Shown here: piece by piece, positions 42,766-51,805 of the stretch
How the letters are laid out: every line of letters begins with the position of its first letter
How positions within the stretch are numbered: the stretch's first letter is position 1
NCBI GenBank assembly: GCA_937988885.1
Contig: CALKHR010000018.1
Span: forward strand, 10,296 to 74,295
From: an uncultured Roseiflexaceae bacterium
Lineage (GTDB): Bacteria > Chloroflexota > Chloroflexia > Chloroflexales > Roseiflexaceae
Length of the DNA stretch: 64,000 nucleotides
Direction: 5' to 3'
Program-made: the position numbers and the translations under genes
The notes under the pieces: model-generated
Database searches by the model: none
What the model saw: the letters and a program-made list of their open reading frames with translations, nothing else
Told to the model about the DNA's origin: nothing

Positions 42766-45700
42766 TTGTTGTTTAGTTACGGCGGGCATATTGCAAAGGT
42801 GCTATTGAAGCGTATGGCGGGCGTATCTCCACATCACGGCTCACATGTCGTAACGGCGGGCTTTCGTGGTGAGCCGCTTGTGACGCTCACGGGCGAGCCA
42901 TGGGAGCTTGAGCAATTTTTGCCGTTTGCACTTCGTGTGACCAAACTCCTGGCTCGCATTCACGAGCATCGGTTCGCTCACCTGAATCTTCAGCCGCGCG
43001 CTATCCTGATCGATCCGCAGACTAGTGAGGTATCCCTTGTGCCAGGCTCCTACGCGATTGCGGAGAAAGATAGCTCGCTGCCTAAATTGGAGCCGATGCC
43101 TGCCTATCTCGCTCCGGAGCAGACTGGTCGGCTGCGTTGGCCCGCCGATGAGCGCAGCGATCTCTACACGCTTGGTGTGATCTTCTACGAACTGCTGACC
43201 GACTCCCCGCTCTTTCAGGCGATGGACCCGCTGGAGTGGGCGCACTGCCATATTGCGCGCTGGCCCATCCCGCCGATCGTGTGTAATCCTCGCATTCCGC
43301 CCATCGTCAACGACATTGTGCTGAAGTTGTTGGCGAAATCGGCAGACGAGCGCTACCAGAGCGCCAATGGTCTGTACCACGATCTCGAACAGTGCTGGCT
43401 GCAGTTGTCGGTGCATGCGCAGATCGACGCCTTCCCGCTTGGCTTGCAGGATCGCTCGGGCCGCTTGGTCTTTCCGCAGCAACTGTACGGGCGTACTAAA
43501 GAAGTGGCACTCTTGCTCGAATCCTTCGAGGAAGTGCTGCAGACCGGCCAGCCCTCCCTGATGCTGATTGCTGGTTACTCGGGCGTCGGCAAATCGGCGC
43601 TGGTGGCCGAACTGCACAAGCCGATCATCAAGCATCGAGGCTATTTTATCAGCGGCAAGTTCGATCAATACCAACGCGGCATCCCCTACGCCACCATTGT
43701 GATGGCCTTCCGCTCGCTAATCCAGCAGTTGCTCACGGAGAGCGAATCGCGGATCGCCCGTTGGCGACAGAAGATTTTGGAAGCGGTCGGCGACTACGGG
43801 TACTTGATCATAGATCTGATCCCGCAGGTAGCGCTGATCATTGGCTCGCAGCCCGTGATCGAGGAACTCCCCGTCGCCGAGGCGCAGAATCGTTTGCACC
43901 TGGTGTTTCAGCAGTTTGTGAGCGTGTTTGCGAGTTCGGAATATCCGCTGGTGCTGTTTTTGGACGATCTGCAGTGGATGGACGCGGCCAGTTTCACGTT
44001 ATTAGCGAATTTGATGACATTGCCCGGCGAGCGCAACCAGTTGTTCATCATTGGTGCGTACCGCGATAACGAGGTCGGCCCGACGCACCCATTGATGACG
44101 ATGCTCGAGGAGTTGTGCGCGCAGGGGCACGTGGCCAAGACCATCACGCTGCAGCCGCTTGAGGAGCAGCATGTGCGGCAGATCCTCTCGGATACGATGC
44201 ATTACCCCGAGAAGCATGTCGCACCTTTGGCGCGCCTGGTGTTCGCCAAAACGCGCGGTAATCCGTTCTTCTTCTTCCAGTTTGTCACCGCGCTGTATCA
44301 GGATGGGATGCTGCGCTTCAATCCAGAAGAACAGTGCTGGGTGTGGAATTTAGAGGAGTTGCAGGCCCGCCAGTTCACCGAGAACGTTGTTGAGTTGATG
44401 ATCGGCGAGTTGCAGCGCCTGCCGTTACAGACGCAGCGCGTGCTGCAATTGGCGGGTCTGCTCGGCAATCAGTTCGATCTCGCGTCGCTCTCGCTGGTGG
44501 CTCAGCAATCGCCCGCCGATACGGCTGCGCACCTCTGGCCCGCCCTGCAGGTCGGCCTGATCATTCGGCGGGGCACGCTGTATCGCTTTCTGCACGACCG
44601 TGTGCAGGAGGCCGCGTACGCGCTCACACCACCCGAGCAGTTGGCGGAGTTGCACGCCCACATCGGTCGCCTGCTGTACGAGCATCTCGCAGAGGATGAG
44701 CTAGAAGAACAACTCTTTGCGGTGACGACGCACCTGAATTTGGGCGCCTCGATGTTGCAGAATGTCGATGAGCGCCACAAAGTGGCCGAGTTGAATCTGC
44801 GCGCTGGCATCAAGGCTCGCGCCACCACCGCCTACGCCGAGGCGTGCACCTACCTCTCCGAAGGGATGATGCTGCTCGCGGCCAACAGTTGGACGACCGA
44901 CTATCAACTCACCTACGACTTGTACATGTATCGCGCTGAGTGTGAGTATTTATCGGGCAACTTCGCTTTGGCCGAGCAACTGCTGCAGATCATCTTCAGC
45001 CACACCAAAACGAGCGTGGATCGGGTACAGGCCTATGCGCTCAATATCTACCTGTATGTGACGCAGGGCGCGATAACGCTGGCCCGCGATACAGGTCTCG
45101 AAAGCTTGACCGAGCTGGGCGTGGTGCTCCCCGCCCACCCTAGTGATGAGATGGTGCAGGCGGCCTATCAGGAGGTGCTCGATCTGGTGGGGGATCGCCC
45201 GATCGAGCAGTTGAGCGAACTGCCCGAACTGACAGATCCGCAGATCCAACTGGTGATGCGAGCATTGGCTGTGCTCGATGCGGCGTCGTTCTACACAGAT
45301 AGCAACCTCTACACGCTGCGGGTCTGCCGGATGGTGGCGCTGAGCCTGCGGCACGGCAATTCCGAAGATTCCATCCATGCGTACAGCCATTTTGGTTACT
45401 TGATGTCGTCGATCTTCCATCGCTATCAAGATGGGTACGCTTTTACCAATGTGGCCTACGACCTGTGCGTGCGCCTAAACAGCGCCCGTTACCGTGGGCA
45501 AGTGCACTACTTCCGCGGCCTCAGCGCGTTGTGGGTGCGTCCGCTCTCCATGGTGATCGCACTGCAGCGCGATGTTTTACAAATGCTGATCCGGAATGGG
45601 GAGTTAGCCTACGCGTCTATGTGCTCCAACTATCTTGTTTCCAATGTGCTGGCAACTGGCCTGCTCCTTGAGGATGTGGCGCAGGAAGCACAAGAGCATC

Positions 45701-47661
45701 TTGCGTTCGTGCAACAGGTTAAATTCGACGATGTGGCCGATCTAATCCGCCCGGTGATCCAGGTCACCAAACTGTTGCGGGGTCTCACCTACACCTCCAC
45801 CAAGCTCGACGACGATACCTTCAGCGAGGATCACTTCGAGGCGACCTTCACCCCCGAGCGTATGCCTCTGGTGATCTGCCGCTATTACATCGCGAAGTTG
45901 ATGGCGCACTGCATTATGGGCGATTTCGCAATGGCGCATGCCGCTGCTGTTCAGGCTCAGCCGCTGCTCTGGTCGATCGCGGGCTTTCAGGAGATGCACA
46001 ACTACACTTACTTCGCTGCGCTGGCCTTGGCGAGCATTTACGACGATGCCGCGCCCAAGGAGCGCGCGCAGTACCTTGAGACGCTGCAGGGCTACTTGGA
46101 TCAACTGATGGAGTGGACCGAGAGCAACCAAGAGACGTTTGGTTGCACGGCTGCGCTCGTCTCCGCCGAGTTATCGCGTATCCGCGAGGACGATTTGGTC
46201 GCGATGCGCAGCTATGAGCAGGCGATCGAGTCCGCCCGCACCTACGGCTTTGTGCAACACCAAGCGCTCGCAAACGAGTTTGCCGCGCGGTTCTACCAAA
46301 AACGCAAGTTTGCCACGATCGCCGCAACTTACTTGCGCGAAGCGCATATCTGCTATGCGCTGTGGGGTGCAGATGGCAAGGTTCGGCAGATCACCGAGCA
46401 GAACCCGCATCTATTGGATCAGAAGCCGATCCTGGAACTGGAGCCACCCACTCCCGCACATCGCCTCGATGTATTCGCTTCGATCAAAGCCTCGCAGGCT
46501 ATCTCGGGCGAATTGACGCTCGATATGCTGCTTGATACGTTGATGCGGGTGACGATGGAGCAAGCGGGGGCCGATTATGGCGCTTTCCTCAGCTGTATCT
46601 CCTCTCGCCAGTTTCAGATCGATGCGGAAGCGTGGGTCGAGGGGCAACGCATCCAGGTGCATACCAGTTCGCAATTGGTGCCGAACGAGGCGGACCTACC
46701 GATGTCGATTATCACCTACGTGCAGCGCACCCGCGAGGCGCTCGTGCTCGATGTGTCGCGGGCGTCGAGCCCGATCGCCGAAGATCTCGCCCGCATCACC
46801 CGCGACCCGAAATCGGTGCTGTGCCTGCCGATTATGCGCCAAGCCGAGCTATTGGGCGTGTTGTACCTCGAGAATCGGCTGATGGCTGGCGCGTTCACGC
46901 CCGATCGTCTCGATATGTTGCAGATCTTAGGCGCACAGGCGGCGATCTCGTTGGAGAACGCGCGGCTCTACACCAACCTGCGCCACGAGAACGCCGAGCG
47001 CCGCCGCGCCGAGGCCCGCATTATGGCCGCCTTGGCCGAGAAAGAGTTATTGTTGGGCGAGATCCATCACCGCGTCAAAAATAACCTGCAAGTGATCTCG
47101 AGTCTGTTCAGTTTGCAGGCCGATGGCGTCAAAGACCCCGAAGCGCGCAACCTGCTACGGGCGAGCGAGAGCCGCGTGCGGGCGATGGCGCTCATCCATC
47201 AGCGGCTGTACCGCTTCAATAACCTCGAAGAGATCAACTTTGCCGAATACACCCGCGATCTCGTGGCGGCGTTATATCAAGCCCATGGCGTCGATGATGA
47301 GACGATCATCTGTCAGATCGATTCGGCAGGTATTTCGCTTGGTATCAATATTGCAGTGTCGTGTGGCCTGCTCATCAACGAACTTGTTGCGAACGCGCTA
47401 CGGCACGCCTTTCCAGACTCCAATACCGGTCAAATATTGATCCACTTTCAACAGGAGGCCGATGGGAAGTATCGGTTAACTGTTGAGGATAATGGCATTG
47501 GTGTGAGCGATGAAGCCTTAATCGAGCGGCCTGGGCATCTGGGGCTCGTGTTGGTTCGCGAACTCGTTGAGCAGATCGGTGGAACGCTTGAGATTAGCTC
47601 TGATCATGGGACTGCCGTAATTGTGCGCTTCCGGAACGTTGAATCGACAGTGTCAGAGTGA
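42766..47661 (+). CDS. Pseudokinase / AAA ATPase / GAF / HisKA_2 histidine kinase
   Basis: A protein of 1631 residues in the style of the trifunctional Ser/Thr kinase-ATPase-histidine kinases. Residues 1-220 are a kinase C-lobe only: the catalytic loop reads AHLNLQPRAIL (72-74 HLN for HxD), VPG (92-94) replaces DFG, and the N-lobe with its Gly-loop and Lys is missing, though YLAPEQTGRL and DLYTLGVIFYELL remain. Then an AAA domain (P-loop GYSGVGKS, 270-277; Walker B FLDDLQWMD), a long helical TPR-like region, GAF (about 1215-1380), HisKA_2 with HHRVKNNLQ (His1435) and HATPase_c. The start is TTG 42766, or ATG 42814; a TAG at 42733 excludes a longer protein. It heads an operon with another kinase and a NarL regulator. 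Confidence 0.9.
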   Translation: MLFSYGGHIAKVLLKRMAGVSPHHGSHVVTAGFRGEPLVTLTGEPWELEQFLPFALRVTKLLARIHEHRFAHLNLQPRAILIDPQTSEVSLVPGSYAIAEKDSSLPKLEPMPAYLAPEQTGRLRWPADERSDLYTLGVIFYELLTDSPLFQAMDPLEWAHCHIARWPIPPIVCNPRIPPIVNDIVLKLLAKSADERYQSANGLYHDLEQCWLQLSVHAQIDAFPLGLQDRSGRLVFPQQLYGRTKEVALLLESFEEVLQTGQPSLMLIAGYSGVGKSALVAELHKPIIKHRGYFISGKFDQYQRGIPYATIVMAFRSLIQQLLTESESRIARWRQKILEAVGDYGYLIIDLIPQVALIIGSQPVIEELPVAEAQNRLHLVFQQFVSVFASSEYPLVLFLDDLQWMDAASFTLLANLMTLPGERNQLFIIGAYRDNEVGPTHPLMTMLEELCAQGHVAKTITLQPLEEQHVRQILSDTMHYPEKHVAPLARLVFAKTRGNPFFFFQFVTALYQDGMLRFNPEEQCWVWNLEELQARQFTENVVELMIGELQRLPLQTQRVLQLAGLLGNQFDLASLSLVAQQSPADTAAHLWPALQVGLIIRRGTLYRFLHDRVQEAAYALTPPEQLAELHAHIGRLLYEHLAEDELEEQLFAVTTHLNLGASMLQNVDERHKVAELNLRAGIKARATTAYAEACTYLSEGMMLLAANSWTTDYQLTYDLYMYRAECEYLSGNFALAEQLLQIIFSHTKTSVDRVQAYALNIYLYVTQGAITLARDTGLESLTELGVVLPAHPSDEMVQAAYQEVLDLVGDRPIEQLSELPELTDPQIQLVMRALAVLDAASFYTDSNLYTLRVCRMVALSLRHGNSEDSIHAYSHFGYLMSSIFHRYQDGYAFTNVAYDLCVRLNSARYRGQVHYFRGLSALWVRPLSMVIALQRDVLQMLIRNGELAYASMCSNYLVSNVLATGLLLEDVAQEAQEHLAFVQQVKFDDVADLIRPVIQVTKLLRGLTYTSTKLDDDTFSEDHFEATFTPERMPLVICRYYIAKLMAHCIMGDFAMAHAAAVQAQPLLWSIAGFQEMHNYTYFAALALASIYDDAAPKERAQYLETLQGYLDQLMEWTESNQETFGCTAALVSAELSRIREDDLVAMRSYEQAIESARTYGFVQHQALANEFAARFYQKRKFATIAATYLREAHICYALWGADGKVRQITEQNPHLLDQKPILELEPPTPAHRLDVFASIKASQAISGELTLDMLLDTLMRVTMEQAGADYGAFLSCISSRQFQIDAEAWVEGQRIQVHTSSQLVPNEADLPMSIITYVQRTREALVLDVSRASSPIAEDLARITRDPKSVLCLPIMRQAELLGVLYLENRLMAGAFTPDRLDMLQILGAQAAISLENARLYTNLRHENAERRRAEARIMAALAEKELLLGEIHHRVKNNLQVISSLFSLQADGVKDPEARNLLRASESRVRAMALIHQRLYRFNNLEEINFAEYTRDLVAALYQAHGVDDETIICQIDSAGISLGINIAVSCGLLINELVANALRHAFPDSNTGQILIHFQQEADGKYRLTVEDNGIGVSDEALIERPGHLGLVLVRELVEQIGGTLEISSDHGTAVIVRFRNVESTVSE

Positions 47662-47714
47662 TGGTGAGCGTTGCAGGGCTAATGTGCAACATGTTGTATC
47701 TTTGAGGAAGTTGT

Positions 47715-50700
47715 ATGACTATGCGAGCGGTTGCAGCCGATGTACCTGTTATTATGGTGGTTGAGGACGAACGAATCACCGCGCTCGATCTCAAACGCCG
47801 TTTAGAGAGCTTTGGCTATCACGTACCGCCCATTGCATCGACTGGTGCTGAAGCAATACTTCGTGCCGCAGAAACCCGCCCCGACCTGATCCTGATGGAT
47901 ATCATGCTGAAAGGGCCGATCGATGGAATTACCGCCGCTCAACAGATTCGGCTCACCTGCGATATCCCAACGGTGTTCTTGACAGCCTATTCCGATGAAG
48001 CGACGATCGAGCGGGCGAAGGAGACCCAGCCTCTAGGCTATTTGCTCAAGCCGTTTGAGGAGGGCTCGCTACGTTCGACGATTGAGATCGCGCTCAACAA
48101 TCGGGCATTGCAACGCCACCTGCGCTCGAGCGAGGAATCGCTGCGTCGGCAGAACCAGTATTTTAATTCAATGCACGAATTAGCCCTCTCGTTATTGAAT
48201 CGCCTCGATCTTGAACCGCTGTTAGAGTCGATTGTGTTGCGCACCGCGGAGTTGGTGGGCGCGCCGATCGGCTTCATCGATCTGTTGCTGCCGAACCAAG
48301 TGGTGCTGGCGGGCCAACTCGAAAACGACACGTTTGTGTGGTTGGGTGAACAGCACCCACAAATGTGCGGCGATGTGTTGCGCACGGTGTGGCGCTCCGG
48401 CCAACCGATCCTGGTCGATGATTATCAAACGTGGTCTCAGCAGGCCGAACAGTCTCCAAAGCATATCCACGCGATCATCGCTGTGCCATTGAAGGCTGGC
48501 CAACGGGTCATCGGTGTGTTGGGGTTGGTGCAGAGCGAAGTGGGTAAGAGTTTTACGGTGACACAGCTCGAAGTGATCGCACGGTTTGCGGGCCTCGCTG
48601 CGATTGCTCTGGATCACGCTCAACTGTACCAAGCGGCGCAGGACGAATTGGCCGAGCGCCGACGCGCCGAAGAGGCAGCCGCCTCCTTGGCCGCGCAACG
48701 CGAGCGCTTGATCGATGTCTCGCGGCTGGTCTTATCGAGCCTCGATCTGGCGGAGATCCATCGTCGGGTCCGTGAACTGTTGAGCGAGATGCTCGATTAC
48801 GAGTATTTGTCGATCTATCAACTGAATACCGCGCAGCAGACGCTTGAATTGATCTTTTCAAGCGATGCGGAGCCGGAACATTACCCCAACTACACGATGC
48901 CTTCCAATCAAGGTATCATTGGTTCAGTGGTGCGCTCTGGTGTTGCGGAGTGGGTGAACGACGCCCAACACGACCCGCGCTCGTTCTACTTCGAGGGCAC
49001 GCAGATCAACAAGGATCATATGATCTGCGTCCCGCTGATGGCCCAAGGCCGCACGTTTGGCGTCTTTGTGGTGGGCCGTAAGCATGACCCTGGTTTTACG
49101 AACGATGAGTTCGATTTAGTGCAGCCGTTTGTGGCATATGTGGCCTTAGCAATGGAGCACGCGCAGTTGTACGCCTCCATCCGCGATGAGTTGCGCGCTC
49201 GCCAGGAGGCGCAGGCCGCGCTGCAAGAATCGGAACGCCGCCTGCGCCTGATCGCCGAGAATACCACCGACCTTATTCTGGCCTACGATATGGATCAGCA
49301 GTTGGTGTATGTGAACCCGGCGGTTGTGCGTATGCTCGGCTATTCGATCAGCGAACTTCACGCTATGCAGATGCTGCGCCACCACCCGAACGATGAGCCG
49401 CTGATGAAGCGGATGTGGAAGAAGATCTTCGAGGGCCGCCGCTTCTCGGAGGTCGAGTCGCGTCTGCTCACCAAAGACGGTGAATTTGTGTGGGTGCAGG
49501 CTTCGTGGGGGCCGCTCTACGATGAGGCTGGCCACCAAGTGGGTGTGCGCGGTGCGATTCGCGATATCACGCAGCATAAGCGCGCTGAGCAACTGCAATC
49601 GCTGCAACTGGCCGTGACGCGTATCACCGCCGAGTCGCGCAGCCGGGCCGAGGCCACCCCGCGCTTCTTGCAGGCGATCTGCATCAATGCCGGGTGGCAG
49701 GTCGGCGAACTGTGGCGCGTCGATTCCGATCTGCAGACGCTGATCTGGGAGTCGGCATGGCACGTCTCCTCGGCGGCGGCGAAGGCGTTTGTGGAGGCAG
49801 GCGAGACGATGCAACTTGCCGAGGGCGAGGTAACCTATCGCGCTTGGAAGGCCGATCAGTTTGTGTGGGTGACCAATATCGATCAGCCGACGAACAGCGA
49901 GCGGGCTGCGCTGGCCGAGGCGGCGGGCCTGCGTGATGCGATCGCCCTGCCGATCCGGGCGGGTAATGTGCTGGCAATCCTGGCATTCTACAATACTACC
50001 ATCTCGCCCCGCGATCCCGATTTGCGCACGACTCTGGAGAGCATCAGCAGTCAGATCGGCCAGTTTATGGAGCGGATGCGCGCCGAGGGGCAGTTGCGGC
50101 AGTACGCTCAACAGCTTATGGACGCGCAAGAACAAGAGCGGGCGCGCATCGCACGGGAGCTGCACGATGAGATCGGCCAAGCGCTGGCGCTGATTAAGAT
50201 GAATGTGCGGGCGGTGCAACGCCTGGCGCAGACCACCGAACTGGCGCCGCGCCTATCGCAGAGCTTGGGCATCATCGAGGAGACATTGCAGCGCGTGCGC
50301 ACCCTGGCGCTGGACCTGCGCCCCTCGATGCTCGATGATCTCGGCTTGGCCGCGACACTGCAGTGGTATGTCGAACGGCAGGGCGAGTGGGCCGATTGGG
50401 ATATCGAGGTGCGCTCTCAGCTCGATGGTGCGCGTCTGCCGCTCGATCTAGAGACAGCCTGTTTCCGCGTGGCACAGGAAGCTTTACATAATATTGTTCG
50501 ACACGCACAAGCGCAGCATGTGACGATCGATCTGTGGCAGGACCAGCAGACGCTTCATATGCGGATTCGCGACGATGGGATTGGGTTTGATGTGCGGGCG
50601 GCGCAGGAGCGAGCGGCTCGTGGCAGCAGTGGCGGCTTGTTGGGTATGCGCGAACGTGTGGCGCTTGCTGGCGGAAGTTTGATGATCGATTCAACGCCAA

Positions 50701-50765
50701 ATATGGGGACATCGTTGTGGGTACGGTTGCCTTTGCCGAGTCTCGACGATCAACCTAAGTCATAA
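47715..50765 (+). CDS. Receiver-GAF-GAF-PAS-GAF-HisKA_3 hybrid histidine kinase
   Basis: A 1016-residue cytoplasmic kinase. The receiver is at about 12-130 with phosphoacceptor Asp62 (LILMDIML) and LKPF. Then come GAF1 (about 155-310), GAF2 (about 335-480), PAS (about 500-620, ENTTDLILAYDMDQQLVYVN), GAF3 (about 640-785), HisKA_3 with ARIARELHDEIGQALAL (His817), and HATPase_c with DDGIGF and GGLLGMRERV. HisKA_3 kinases partner with NarL-type regulators, and one follows after only 10 nt. An upstream GAGGAAG supports the ATG. It lies 53 bp after the pseudokinase-histidine kinase, so the two kinases and the regulator are probably co-transcribed. The N-terminal receiver may accept phosphate from the first kinase. 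Confidence 0.92.
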   Translation: MTMRAVAADVPVIMVVEDERITALDLKRRLESFGYHVPPIASTGAEAILRAAETRPDLILMDIMLKGPIDGITAAQQIRLTCDIPTVFLTAYSDEATIERAKETQPLGYLLKPFEEGSLRSTIEIALNNRALQRHLRSSEESLRRQNQYFNSMHELALSLLNRLDLEPLLESIVLRTAELVGAPIGFIDLLLPNQVVLAGQLENDTFVWLGEQHPQMCGDVLRTVWRSGQPILVDDYQTWSQQAEQSPKHIHAIIAVPLKAGQRVIGVLGLVQSEVGKSFTVTQLEVIARFAGLAAIALDHAQLYQAAQDELAERRRAEEAAASLAAQRERLIDVSRLVLSSLDLAEIHRRVRELLSEMLDYEYLSIYQLNTAQQTLELIFSSDAEPEHYPNYTMPSNQGIIGSVVRSGVAEWVNDAQHDPRSFYFEGTQINKDHMICVPLMAQGRTFGVFVVGRKHDPGFTNDEFDLVQPFVAYVALAMEHAQLYASIRDELRARQEAQAALQESERRLRLIAENTTDLILAYDMDQQLVYVNPAVVRMLGYSISELHAMQMLRHHPNDEPLMKRMWKKIFEGRRFSEVESRLLTKDGEFVWVQASWGPLYDEAGHQVGVRGAIRDITQHKRAEQLQSLQLAVTRITAESRSRAEATPRFLQAICINAGWQVGELWRVDSDLQTLIWESAWHVSSAAAKAFVEAGETMQLAEGEVTYRAWKADQFVWVTNIDQPTNSERAALAEAAGLRDAIALPIRAGNVLAILAFYNTTISPRDPDLRTTLESISSQIGQFMERMRAEGQLRQYAQQLMDAQEQERARIARELHDEIGQALALIKMNVRAVQRLAQTTELAPRLSQSLGIIEETLQRVRTLALDLRPSMLDDLGLAATLQWYVERQGEWADWDIEVRSQLDGARLPLDLETACFRVAQEALHNIVRHAQAQHVTIDLWQDQQTLHMRIRDDGIGFDVRAAQERAARGSSGGLLGMRERVALAGGSLMIDSTPNMGTSLWVRLPLPSLDDQPKS

Positions 50766-50775
50766 GGAGAGGTGT

Positions 50776-51423
50776 ATGAGCTCAATTCGTTTAGTGCTCG
50801 CTGATGATCATACGTTGTTTCGAGCAGGTATTCGCGCACTGCTCGATGATTTAGATTGGGTCGAAGTGGTTGCGGAGGCCGGTAACGGTATTGAGGCATT
50901 GCATTTGATCAATACCTATCAGCCGGATGTGGCACTGCTCGACATTACTATGGCGGGTATGAGCGGCTTGGAGGTAACGGCTCGATTGGCATCCGAACAG
51001 CCCGATGTGCGCGTCGTGATCCTTTCGATGCACGCCAATAAAGAGTATGTTTTGCAGGCGCTGCGTGCGGGTGCGGTGGCCTATGTTCTCAAGGATGCGG
51101 ATACTGTCGAGCTAGGGTTGGCGCTGAAGGCCGTGATCCGCGGCGATACCTACCTCAGCCCCGCGATTTCGACACAGGTGGTGGCCGGGTTTGTGCGCCA
51201 AGCTAGCAACGATCCGTTGGAGCAGCTGAGCCAGCGCCAGCGCGAAACGCTACGCCTGATCGCGGAGGGCCAAACAACTCAAGAGATCGCCCGACAGATG
51301 GGCATTAGTATTAAAACTGCCGAGAAGCACCGCGCACAGTTGATGGAGCGACTTGATATCCACGATGTAGCTGGCCTTGTTCGCTACGCCATCCGCGCAG
51401 GCATGATCGCCCCCGATTCTTAA
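50776..51423 (+). CDS. NarL/FixJ-family response regulator
   Basis: A 215-residue regulator. The receiver has phosphoacceptor Asp56 (VALLDITMAGMSG), acidic DDH near the start, and VLKDAD with the conserved Lys. The C-terminal LuxR-type HTH is LSQRQRETLRLIAEGQTTQEI with IKTAEKHRAQLMERLDIH. AAGGAGAGG precedes the ATG, 10 nt after the HisKA_3 kinase stop, which is strong evidence for a cognate pair. Phosphorylation should promote dimerisation and DNA binding. Possible targets include the repeated motif 60-130 bp downstream (51482-51554), but that is only a guess from proximity. Confidence 0.95.
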   Translation: MSSIRLVLADDHTLFRAGIRALLDDLDWVEVVAEAGNGIEALHLINTYQPDVALLDITMAGMSGLEVTARLASEQPDVRVVILSMHANKEYVLQALRAGAVAYVLKDADTVELGLALKAVIRGDTYLSPAISTQVVAGFVRQASNDPLEQLSQRQRETLRLIAEGQTTQEIARQMGISIKTAEKHRAQLMERLDIHDVAGLVRYAIRAGMIAPDS

Positions 51424-51805
51424 CGCTCTGTCACTCCTTTCCTCGCTTTTCCTCGTTGTAAGGGCCTGTCTTTTGAATTTTCCCCAATCAAGGCAGGTCA
51501 AACCCCCATATGTTGGGTAGGTTTTCCCCCATATCCAGAGAGGCAATTCCCCATAGCAATCACATAACGCATCAAGTATCCTATGTGTAGAAAAGGTCCC
51601 TTTCTCTAGGGGCCTGCTGACATACCTCTCCAAAGAGCATTGGATGGTGGTTGTAGTCAATGCGGTACGAAGGGAAAGCGTGGGTTCGAAACTCCTCTCG
51701 AGTAGAACCTCCAACTATGATAACTGAGTATTTCTTCGATCGATTTCCGACACGACTTACTTGTAAAGAAGTAATACATGGAGTGTATAGGTTGGAAGGT
51801 TGGTT
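51424..51805. other. Intergenic region with periodic motif array
   Basis: No gene is recognised. It holds four CCCCAT/CCCCAA boxes at 22-23 bp spacing (51482-51554), a GGTCCC/GGGGCC hairpin at 51586-51606, and an AT-rich stretch 51700-51790 that may carry the promoter of the diguanylate cyclase. GGGCCTG occurs twice as a direct repeat (near 51463 and 51601). Confidence 0.5.
51482..51554. repeat. Four-copy CCCCAT motif array with 22-23 bp period
   Basis: CCCCAA at 51482, CCCCAT at 51504, 51527 and 51549: intervals of 22, 23 and 22 bp, about two helical turns. The last three copies share a longer pattern, AGG-(4 to 5 nt)-CCCCAT followed by A. Regular phasing suggests cooperative binding of a regulator on one face of the DNA. 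Confidence 0.55.

Noticed and set aside
51670..51700. GGTTCGAAACTCC resembling a tRNA T-loop
   Set aside because: The flanking stem does not pair and no acceptor, D or anticodon arm can be drawn.
51250..51714. Minus-strand 154-residue frame that reads a little like a transposase remnant
   Set aside because: It overlaps the NarL gene antisense and has no recognisable transposase motif; the G+C-rich half is the shadow of the real gene. No inverted-repeat ends were found.
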